From Stemphylium vesicarium (lineage: Eukaryota > Ascomycota > Dothideomycetes > Pleosporales > Pleosporaceae): DNA of 64,000 nt. Position numbers and translations under genes: made by a program. The stretch is from assembly GCA_004380135.1 (NCBI GenBank), contig QXCR01000053.1, forward strand, positions 62,001 to 126,000, read 5' to 3'. This document shows, piece after piece, positions 56,096-64,000 of this stretch (position 1 is its first letter; the number at the start of each line of letters is the position of its first letter). The notes beneath the pieces were generated by a model, which saw only the letters and a list, made by a program, of their open reading frames with translations, was not told the DNA's origin and searched no databases.

Positions 56096-57157
56096 ATGGC
56101 TTCAGCCCAAGACTGGCGCCCTAGGGTTTGTAGGCGGCTTAGCAACCAATTCTGTACGACAATGGCTGACGTACTATAGCGAACCCCGCCCTCTTGTATG
56201 TCTCCCGCGACGACCATCAGTCTTCCTACTCATGATGTGGTAGCATTTGCGACTTGCAGGAAAAGTTCCGCCCTGCCATCTATGAGTTTCCCAAAGTAGT
56301 CGCGACTGCACAAAAGCTGCTCAAAGCCAGTATGTCCACGCCCTCTCCGCCTCAAACATCACCACATCCACCCACGCCTTGGCTGCGCCTAGATCTCCAT
56401 TCCACCCCCCAGCTGTCTCGCCCTCGCATTATCAACGTTGAGCATGTCAGATTGGAATTCTCCCGAAAATTTCACATCACCTGCCCAAAGTGGCGGACCA
56501 TCCGAATCCACTCCACACCACAACCCTCCTCGCTTGTTGCTGACCAACACGGCTAGGCCAGTTGCTGAACATCCCCGTATTTGCGACCACTCAAAACCGT
56601 GCGCGACTGGGGGATACCTGCCCGGAACTCAAGTTGGACGAGTCCGATGGCGTCAAGACAGTCTGTCATCTTGACAAGACGCTATTCTCTATGATGTTCG
56701 TCCGCGTGTGATCCAAAAGAGACACTAGGCTCATTACCACAGCACACCCGAAGTCCAGAAAGCCCTCGACTCTCTAGACGCCACCGGGCCGCTATCCTGC
56801 ATCATCGTCGGAATCGAGAGCCACATTTGCGTGACCCAGACTACACTTGATCTCCTAAGGAACGGACACAAGGTATACGTCATCGCAGATGGAGTGAGCA
56901 GCTGCAACAAAGAAGAAGTTCCCATTGCGCTGGCAAGATTGAGACACGAAGGTGCTATTGTAACGACTAGCGAGAGCTTCTTGTACGAATTCGTCGGAGA
57001 TGCAAGCAGGCCTGAGTAAGTGGAGTAGCGTTCGGGCCGTTGTTGGTACTCTAGTAGGATAGGGCTGACGTGATACAGGTTCAAGGAGCTTATCAAGGTA
57101 GTTAAGGAAACATCGCAAAGCACCAGAGAGACTATGCAGACGCTTTGCAAGATCTAA
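56096..57157 (+). CDS. Isochorismatase domain protein, ISOC2-like
   Basis: Small cysteine hydrolase of the ISOC2 subgroup, broadly conserved in eukaryotes with an uncertain substrate. Six exons: 56096-56129, 56180-56195 (16 bases), 56244-56329, 56557-56695, 56743-57015 and 57079-57157, giving 208 residues. Introns are 47-63 bases except the third (227). The triad is Asp20 (FICDLQEKFRP), Lys86 (LDKTLFSM) and Cys121 (GIESHICVTQTTLDLL). ISOC2 signatures are the TTQNRARLGDT segment, ADGVSSCNKEEVPIAL and ESFLYEFVGDA. The first exon is inferred: upstream reading in the conserved frame hits a stop, and splicing at 56130 and 56179 gives the expected RVSNPALFI start. The first intron has a CTGAC branch site. 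Confidence 0.85.
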
Positions 57158-57351
57158 GCTGGCTAATATTCGGCTTGCTTGGGGCTATCTGTCCTGACGA
57201 AACATCGTGACTAAAGATAAATTGATTTGTTGTAACCATTGGCTGTCGTTCATTCCTTGCCTTCAACTTGGCGTTCTTGCCAAGTTCGGACAACACGGCT
57301 TTTGCCTTATCTCACATCTCTAGTACATGGACACTCTGTCACCAAAATTGA

Positions 57352-57879
57352 TCACCCGTTCTTCCGCTCAAGATACGTGGCATCGTCCCCGTACCTCAGC
57401 AATTTCTTCTCGAGATTCTCATCAACCGTGTCTGGCCTCTTGAACCCATACCGTCCCCAGAAAATTGTTGTCCCATAAACAGACACCAAACACGTGGTTG
57501 CATATTGCGAAGCAACCGTCTTCGAAATCGTTTCTACACCTCCGCTCGCAAGACCGGAGCCGCGCATCTCAGGCAAAATGGCTAGATCGTGGATGTAATA
57601 CTGATCCGCATTCGGCGCAATCTCGCCCAGTAAGCAGTTCAGGTCTGGAAGTTGGTAATAACGTATTGGATGAGAGATTATGTAGCCACATAGAACGTCC
57701 AATACATTGAAAAGACCCAGACATCCTTTTGGAAAGAGCTGAACACGCTCTAGAAAAACGGCGTCGCTTTCTGGTAGGTCGGGATGTATCTTTGATGCTA
57801 TGATGACGAGGTCTGGAATATTACTGGGCGAGAGTTGACGCCAGGTTGCGATGCGTTTTGCCGGGGTTTCTGATTCCAT
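57352..57879 (-). CDS. GNAT-family N-acetyltransferase
   Basis: Predicted acetyl-CoA-dependent N-acetyltransferase. Single exon, 175 residues from the ATG at 57879. The GNAT core is visible: strands in the first 60 residues, a central YYIHDLAILPEMRGSGLASG with the acetyl-CoA pyrophosphate-binding R-x-x-G-x-G/A loop (MRGSGLA), and the C-terminal TTCLVSVYGTTIFWGRYGFKR, where aromatic residues near the end of the motif B region are typical. The acceptor (protein, small amine or antibiotic) cannot be told. It converges with the ISOC2-like gene 194 bases away. Its 5' side lies about 130 bases from the transposon relic. Confidence 0.87.
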   Translation of the reverse strand: MESETPAKRIATWRQLSPSNIPDLVIIASKIHPDLPESDAVFLERVQLFPKGCLGLFNVLDVLCGYIISHPIRYYQLPDLNCLLGEIAPNADQYYIHDLAILPEMRGSGLASGGVETISKTVASQYATTCLVSVYGTTIFWGRYGFKRPDTVDENLEKKLLRYGDDATYLERKNG

Positions 57880-58007
57880 CACAATTTCGCTGTTTGGGGA
57901 AAACTTTGAGGAAAGTCTAGGGGAAGCTACGAAGAGTGATGATATGGATTAATGGCTTTGAAGTGTTGACTGATTGGTTCGGAAGGAGACCGTGCGTAAA
58001 AGGTCTA

Positions 58008-59489
58008 CTGTGCCCGTGCGCGTAATGCCCGGATTCGCGTAATGCCTGACGAACACCAAACCACCCGACAAGAGACTAACTTCAACGCGTCACAACTCCA
58101 CAACCATGGCACCGATTGACGATGCGATCGCATGTTTGGAATCGCAAGAACTAGAAGAATAGTTGTCGTATGAAAAATGTGCAGCTGAGTCTGATGTTGT
58201 AGCCTCCATGTTGAGGCGGAGACACAAGGGTGGTCAAGGGTCCCGGGCAGCCAAGAATGTCAACCAGCGCGCTCTCAGCCCACAACAAGAGCAGGTCCTT
58301 GTAAAGCATATCGAGGAGCTTACAGCGCGTAGGCTACCTCCTACAAGAGATACAATACAAAATTTTGCCTCTGTTATTGCCAGAAAAGAAGTCTTAGAGG
58401 CTTGGGTGACGCGCCTCGTCAACCGAAACAAGGACACTGTCATATCAAAATGGGCCTCTGCCATGGACGCTGTACGCCACAACGCCGACTCACATGCTAA
58501 ATACCGCATATATTTTGACCTCATACACGAGACTATTGCTAGGTTCAGCATTGAGGCAAGCAACACATACAATATGGACGAGAAAGGCTTCATGATGGGC
58601 ATCTTGGGACGCTCAAAAAGAATCTTTGATAGGAGGATGTGGGAGAATAAGGGGGTGACTGCAGCGTTGCAATATGAAGAGAGGGGGTTTGTTACTTATT
58701 TGGCAACAATTTGTGCTGATGGGAGTGCTCTACCACCTGGCCTCATATTCGCAGCTTTAGGTGATCTGAGAGATACCTGGGTTGCTGGTATAGAGGCTGG
58801 AAAACACGAGGTTTTCTGCTCTATCTTTCCCACTGGATGGAGCAACAATGAGATAGGCCTGTTCTGGCTTGAACAGGTGTTTCAGCGGGCCACAAAAGAG
58901 AAGGCACTGAGAGATTACTATCTCCTTATCGTGGATGGCTATGGCAGTCACCTTACAATGGATTTCATTTATTATTGCGACTCCCACCACGTTCTGCTGG
59001 CTATCTTACCACCTCACTCTACCCATACGCTTTAACCACTTGATGTGGTGGTGTTCAAGCCTCTCTCATCAGCCTACTCCAAGGCGCTCAGTGATCATTT
59101 CTTGACCACCCAAGGGCTGATTCCCATCAACAAAACCGACTTTTTTCCGCTCTTCTGACAGGCCTGGATCTCCTCCTTCAAAAAATACACAATTTTGAAG
59201 GCCTGGGAGGCTACAGGTATATGGCCTCAGGCAGCAGAGCGCATACTCAGACGCTTCAACCACGAGTCTCGTGATGAGTCTTATGATGAAAGTGAGGCCT
59301 CAGAGGACTCTCTGGCAGCGATTGTGGGCAACTTTCAGCGAGTACAGTGTCTCTTACGCTCTGCAGTGAAAGATCCAGCTTCAAACGAGGCCAAATCTCC
59401 CTCTCTTACTATCCACCATCTCCAAGCAGACAAGGACATGACCGAGTACAAAAATGAGTGTCGGCCGTGGGGTCTACCGCACGGGCCGG
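58008..59489 (+). mobile_element. Fot/pogo-like Tc1-mariner transposon relic
   Basis: A degenerate DNA transposon with a dead transposase (listed separately). The proposed ends are imperfect inverted repeats: CTGTGCCCGTGCG at 58008-58020 and, on the other strand, CCGGCCCGTGCGG at 59489-59477. Both are flanked by TA (58006-58007 and 59490-59491), the target duplication typical of the superfamily. An 11-base direct repeat, CGCGTAATGCC, occurs at 58019-58029 and 58036-58046. The total of about 1.48 kb is shorter than complete fungal Fot-type elements, and the transposase frame runs out through the right end without a stop, so the 3' part is probably deleted. The ends were chosen by eye and could be off. 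Confidence 0.6.
58106..59489 (+). pseudogene. Dead Fot/pogo-type DDE transposase
   Basis: The frame starts at the ATG at 58106 (MAPIDDAIACLES) and stays in register to the end of the element, but has three in-frame stops: TAG at 58160-58162, TAA at 59033-59035 and TGA at 59156-59158. Each fits a C-to-T change (CAG, CAA and CGA in relatives). A helix-turn-helix region lies at about residues 25-85 (RRHKGGQGSRAAKNVN...). The DDE triad can still be read: aspartates in NMDEKGF, LIVDGYGSHL and, after the second stop, PLDVVVF. The segment SHHVLLAILPPHSTHTL before the second stop is typical of the pogo/Fot group. The C-terminus beyond the region reading AWEATGIWPQAAERIL is diverged. The element is inactive. 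Confidence 0.88.
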
Positions 59490-59623
59490 TACTGTTTGCC
59501 CCAGGTTCCACCGCATGTTTGCTCTCACGCACTTCCCCCTTAGGACTAGTGCGTGCTCCATTCAGTATATAGGCCTCTCTCTCCCATAGCCTAATACTAC
59601 ATGATTCTCCCCAAGCTTGACGC

Positions 59624-60131
59624 TTGACACCCCTCGCATTGACCATCCAAGACAAGCTCGGTAATCAAGGCTTTCTGACGTCCAAAGAACTAAATCCATT
59701 CATTCTTCGTGCTATATTGGATGTCATGAAGCAGGAACCCCAGAAATCAGGCATCCTAATTGATGGATTTCCACGAAACATCGAGCAACTTGACTCTTGG
59801 AGCAAATGGCCGTTCTCAAAAGAACTATCCCTTGAGGATTCTTTGCACGCCGACACGAAACCAGACGTTGTATTATCACTACGTGTCAACAAGCAGAATG
59901 CGAAATCTAGATACTCGGCCCGTGCCCGTGATAGCAATGACAGCGACGAAAAGTTTGAGAGACGGTTCGCAGAGTACGAGACGGAGATTTTGCCGGTAGA
60001 AGCTACTTATCGCCAGCGTGGCCTTCTGTTCGACGTGAGTTCTGAGCACATATACATGAAATCCATCGCTAACAGACAAGATCGATGTAAACGGAACCCA
60101 GGAAGAGAACATCACTGAGGTGACCGAGTAG
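59624..60131 (+). pseudogene. Adenylate-kinase-like fragment lacking the P-loop
   Basis: Coding remnant of a nucleoside-monophosphate-kinase-type protein beginning in the middle. It shows the segment FLTSKELNPFILRAILD, then GILIDGFPRNIEQL (the Asp-Gly-Phe-Pro-Arg motif), then DVVLSLRVNKQNAKSRYSAR and a YRQRGLLFD end. A 45-base region starting GTGAGT at 60034, probably an intron, separates LLFD from the continuation IDVNGTQEEN. The frame stops at TAG (60129-60131) but coding-like sequence (LNDSDLWQKV) continues in frame behind it, consistent with a CAG-to-TAG change. The ATP-binding Walker A loop that should come first is missing, and no matching exon is seen on the other side of the transposon. 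It lies 130 bases after the transposon end. Confidence 0.72.
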
Positions 60132-60631
60132 CTTAATGACAGCGACTTATGGCAAAAGGTCATGATCGAGGGCCAAATGAGAACGCGGTTTCTGCCTAGA
60201 TTCCAATAATCAAGAGCTGCATCATACATGTTGCGGAAATGGCAATCGCGACTGGGCGACCGGGTGCCTGCACTTTTGCAAACGCCAGCACTTTCTCAGA
60301 GTCATTGACCATGACCGTACCTTACCGACTAGGTAGTCGCTTTGTACCTACTTTCACCGGAGGTTCCCACAACTAGACATTACAAACTGAACGGCACGAT
60401 TGCTACCTATTCCCATTTGCCGACATTACTTTCAACCTTGATCAAACTCGCATGATTGCTACACTGAAGCATACCATTTATCATTTCCATAGAACCCGCG
60501 CTGTTCATCATACTACCCACCACAGCGCGCACAGCAAAGATCCAATCTCTCGCTCCAAGCCAAACACACTAGGCAGCCGCAAGCTCACCTACATATCTAA
60601 CTACCCAACCATCCCACCCCACATCACAACA
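60132..60631. other. Intergenic, no gene recognised
   Basis: About 500 bases containing the end of the kinase remnant and the promoter of the small gene at 60632. The coding-like tail LNDSDLWQKV of the remnant continues to about 60215. Confidence 0.5.
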
Positions 60632-61096
60632 ATGGCACCAGTCTATCTCGTCATCATCTCCAGCACCACAACCTTCAACCGCCCCGACTACAAAGTCGTC
60701 GAATCCATCCCCTCAGGCCGGGCCTCCACGCACATCGAAGACCCAGACAATTACTTCTACCACACAACCCGCGTCTTCAACTCACGAACACGTCAATGGT
60801 TCCAGCTCAAACTACAAGTCACGAAACAAGACCACGTGCTCTCTATCGAGATCGTCAACAGACATGAGACGCAGAAACTGGCTGAAACGGCAATGGTTAG
60901 GCGCCTGGATCTGGACTACGCCGAGAGACTGCGGAATCGGCAGTCGTTTGAGTTGGCGTGGCGGTTTCAGCAGGGCGAGGAGATTCCTGAAGAGTGGAGA
61001 GATTCGGGGAGGAAGATCAGTGCGGATTTTCTGGACAGGGATCATGTGGTTTGGTATGATGTTTATGAGTTCGAGGTGAATTGGAATGCGCAGTGA
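60632..61096 (+). CDS. Small hypothetical protein
   Basis: Single-exon gene for 154 residues starting at the ATG at 60632, preceded by a CA-rich leader typical of fungal genes. The protein has alternating strand-like segments at the N-terminus (PVYLVIISSTTTFNRPDY), an aromatic middle around TRQWFQLKLQV, then a charged helical region with LDLDYAERLRNRQ and FQQGEEIPEEWRD. No signal peptide, membrane segment or cysteine cluster is present. I do not recognise a family. The frame extends upstream to 60452 in the same register, but that part looks like leader sequence. Confidence 0.6.
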   Translation: MAPVYLVIISSTTTFNRPDYKVVESIPSGRASTHIEDPDNYFYHTTRVFNSRTRQWFQLKLQVTKQDHVLSIEIVNRHETQKLAETAMVRRLDLDYAERLRNRQSFELAWRFQQGEEIPEEWRDSGRKISADFLDRDHVVWYDVYEFEVNWNAQ

Positions 61097-61800
61097 GTGA
61101 AGAGGGGGGAGAGGTGGTGTGTAGCAAGAGTTGGCTTGGTGGTATGCTTCAACAGATGGTATGGGCTTTTGCCTTTGGGGCGCGGGGTTATTTCTTGTAT
61201 CAGTGTAAAGCCTTGTTTGCTTGGGCGCTGGAGAAGAATGTTCGGAATGTCGTGTTGTATGCACATGACATGTGCACCTGTAAGCTGCATGTATTGCTGA
61301 AGAGGGCGGAAACGCGAATGAACATATTTGTGAATGAGTTTGAAAGTATTGCAGTTGATTGTCAAAACTCCTCATGGCTTGTTGTTTTACTTTTTGACTT
61401 CATTTGCTCATCTTCTGATCTAATCGTCACCCAGATCTCCTCTCCCATTCTCAGCGAGAATACCTTCATACTCTTCGTCGAAGCGCTCTCTTTTGTGAAT
61501 AATAACAAAACCCGTAGCCGAGTATAAGAGGTGATTTGCCAGGAGAAGAAGTGCTTATGTAGTGATATAGCTCGGGAGTCGGTCGTCATATGGATCGCCA
61601 GCTGTACCCGTTCTCTTTTCGATGCTGATCTGAGCGAAAAGAGCGGTGCGATTCTCATCGTACATTTTGCTGTGATGTGATGAGAACGGACGAGACTGGC
61701 GCGAAGCCCCGTAGCCTGTCGACATTGCAGGAGCGTTGAAGGCTAATGCTACGCTCTTCAGGTCCGGACGAATGCGGTAGCATTAAGGTGCAAGATCCTT
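61097..61800. other. Intergenic, no gene recognised
   Basis: Contains the 3' UTR of the small gene and overlapping frames without similarity. No repeat or RNA gene recognised. Confidence 0.45.
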
Positions 61801-64000
61801 CCTATTGGGTGGCGTACCCAGCGTATGGGTCGGAAGTGTTATATACAAAATTTATACATAGAACGGGGAGCGTGGTGTGGACCCTCTTGCGTTGGCGTAA
61901 CGTCCTCGACGATTCTCATATCTGGAACAACGAATTCGCCAATCAAACTCATCACTGTGGGGGTGTATATACCGGGAGGAGAAGTGTCGCGACGCGCGCT
62001 GAGAAGGGCGTGGACAAATACACCGAGGCCGGATCATCGTAATGTTTGAAGGCGTGGAAACGAGACCATAGACCCGTCTGATCGACATAAGAATGGCCCT
62101 TGAAGTTGCCACTTGACGCTCCGTAGCATATCCTGGACACACGGGCGCTGGCTCTCATCCTTCATAGGACAGTCGTCTGTATGGGAGTATATAGATATAT
62201 ACAAGAGAGAATGGGAGATGCATAACTTGGGGTAGAACATGATGCAGAACTCGATGTAGATCGCGACGCCAAAAGCTATGCAGAATGCGACGAGACGGTG
62301 ACGATATATAAGTGGGAAGGGTTTGTGAAGTGTGGCGCTGGGAGCGAAGACCAAGTCAATCAGATGCGTGAGAGTTATAGCCGAGCTAACCGACAGGCGG
62401 GAAGCAACTCATGGGTACCGACAGTGACTGTGGCTTCTTATGAAAACGACGACGGAACGAAGAAGCGTATGAGGATCCGTTAGATCGGCCAAGTGTTCGT
62501 CTTGTGCTTGCAGATGCTGGATCGTGTATACAGAAAACGTCGAAGGTATTTCAAGTAGTTGAGGACTAACTCCCTCGCCCGCTCGAACTCATGACTGTGA
62601 TAAACAGATGGAGGTAGCCACACGCCGAGCCGAACAAAAGATCGGTTCACGTAGAGCAGTGTGTCGGCGTCTTATATAAAGCTTTGGAAGCTGTCGTGCG
62701 GATCGGTGGACAATGACGTTGTATGTATCTTTGCCGAGAAGGACGGGATAGTACGCACATTTTACGTCTGAACTGGAGACAGATCTGTGTCTAGACGCGG
62801 ACGCCTATATACTAGAGCGTCCGCGCTTGTGCGGTGATAGACCCCTTGCTTTAATACCTGATTAGCAAAGGCTTCGTAAAGAAGGGTAGAGCAAGACTTA
62901 CACGCAGCTCGCACAACCGTATTGGTCGCCAAATTTCGTCGATAAATCTGTCGCTAGGCAAGGATATGTATATATAGGAAAGGAGCCCGTCGCGGTGCGC
63001 GATGAGCAGGTTGCGCTGGGGGAGATGGTTCCATCACATGAATGCGGAGCAGACAGTGATTCGTATATAGGAGGGAGTGCAGGTGTGATGATCCGGTTGG
63101 GTTGGGGCGCGGAAACATTACGTAGGAGCAGAGGGGCCGGATCTCGTGAGCAGGAGGATCCGCTCCGGGCTGAGCCAGGTGGAGTATGCGTTGATACTCA
63201 GGATCCGAGTTATGGCAGCCCATTTGGCGATTCCTACACAACACTCACGACCGCCATACCTCTGGCGTAGTGCGAGCTCTTTCGCCGCAAAACTAGACTC
63301 GTATATTAGCGCTTTCCTTGATAGGTATCCGAGTGGAGAAGACGAACCGATACGGCGTGGTTGGTGCCTTGGGATCTGGCATTTCGGGTGCCTCCGTTAT
63401 ATACGTCGATTTGGTCCGGACAAATGTAAGGCTCTGGTGTCAAACTGATTGGGGGCCTCGGTTGGGCTTTCCGGCATGCGATAGCTGTGCGCTCCGCAAG
63501 GTAAGCGGATTTTTCGTTGAGAAGAGCCCCACCGTCTGCAGCCACAAGTCTGACATGGCAACTCGATGTTGATGTTTCGGTTGAACGCGACGCCCGGACC
63601 GATGTACGGCGCGAGATCGCGGTGCGGACTGTCTGCGCCCTGGGGAATGAGGATAGCAAGGAGAAGGTTACGCCGTAAATGGCTTCCACATTCTGTGACT
63701 GATCACAGCGTTGCGTTCCGCAGTCGCAGCCGTATATATATAGTGTCGAAAATCAATCCAGGCCGGCCGTCGCTAAAAGTCGTTCCTGAGGCAGCGGCCG
63801 CAACTCTTGCGGTTGAATGGGATTCCCATGTGTGGCGTCTTGTGTTCTTGCATGTGTGGGCGATCAACTCGCGTGCATGTAGGATTTTTGAAGCTGCCTC
63901 TACCACTGAGCTCATTGTATATAGGAAGGCGAGCGAACCGCGAAACCAAAGAAGGAACAACGCGCATTGGTACGACGTATCAGACTTGCGAACATCAACG
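61801..64000. repeat. Gene-free right end with clustered TATATA motifs
   Basis: No coding gene is recognisable. The striking content is a set of TATATA words at 61840, 61966, 62188, 62196, 62305, 62673, 62806, 62969, 63064, 63398, 63733 and 63918. Several share the longer form GTATATAGGA(A/G)(A/G)G, at 62968, 63063 and 63917, and a near relative GTATATACCGGGAGGAG is at 61965. Spacing is uneven, 95 to 370 bases, and the sequence between the motifs does not align by eye. It may be a decayed repeat array or a promoter-rich non-coding region. Confidence 0.4.
62796..62825. repeat. Perfect 9-bp inverted repeat with TATATA in the loop
   Basis: CGCGGACGC at 62796-62804 pairs exactly with GCGTCCGCG at 62817-62825. 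The 12-base loop contains TATATA. The very GC-rich arms could form a stable hairpin in RNA or a protein-binding palindrome in DNA. There is no T tract that would suggest a terminator. Confidence 0.55.

Noticed and set aside
55633..56217. 194-codon minus-strand frame upstream of the ISOC2-like gene
   Set aside because: Arginine-rich, without similarity, and antisense to the first exons of the ISOC2-like gene.
1..64000. tRNA genes, rRNA and CRISPR arrays
   Set aside because: Looked for B-box-like GGTTCGA words and regular direct repeats by eye; the few partial matches (for example near 2347) have no matching stems. A tRNAscan run would be decisive.

Overview
The window is nuclear DNA of a filamentous ascomycete. 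Genes carry short introns (about 44-70 bp, most GT-AG, often with a CTAAC/CTGAC branch site just before the acceptor). The protein set is fungal: an ACS-type permease, a C2H2/Zn-cluster-style regulator, Iwr1, UTP16, the SFC1 carrier and a FHIP subunit of the Fts-Hook-FHIP complex. Small secreted cysteine-rich proteins, a GH5_7 mannanase and a Fot/pogo transposon with C-to-T stop codons suggest a plant-associated Dothideomycete, possibly Pleosporales. That placement is inference from gene content only.

Layout. Bases 1-2437 hold no recognisable gene. Bases 2438-7037 carry a dicarboxylate/amino-acid:cation symporter and a secreted GH5 mannanase, separated by an empty 1.7 kb. Bases 7575-9329 are a decayed gene. 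Bases 9700-13543 hold a DEK_C-domain protein and trehalose-6-phosphate synthase. Bases 14095-17501 are a secreted-protein stretch: a 12-cysteine protein made of two related modules, an 8-cysteine protein whose first coding exon is 4 bases, and a zinc carboxypeptidase. Bases 18346-26593 look like a small catabolic cluster: 2-oxoglutarate/Fe(II) oxygenase, RidA, HpcH/HpaI aldolase, ACS-family permease and a transcription factor, arranged around two divergent promoters.

Bases 26687-44564 are compact housekeeping DNA: Iwr1, an equilibrative nucleoside transporter, a small unknown protein, ETF beta subunit, an isochorismatase-like hydrolase, a mitochondrial repeat protein, UTP16, twinfilin, the succinate/fumarate carrier, FHIP and an AIF-like flavoprotein. 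Bases 45302-46515 are a broken RING-IBR gene. Then follow acetate kinase, a short-chain dehydrogenase, a 1290-residue non-canonical poly(A) polymerase, an ISOC2-like hydrolase and a GNAT acetyltransferase.

The right end decays. It holds a Fot/pogo-like transposon relic (58008-59489), an adenylate-kinase fragment without its P-loop, one small unknown gene, and about 2.9 kb with no gene but at least a dozen TATATA motifs. Every in-frame stop in the four broken genes can be explained by a C-to-T change, the kind of change made by repeat-induced point mutation or cytosine deamination. No tRNA, rRNA or CRISPR array was recognised.
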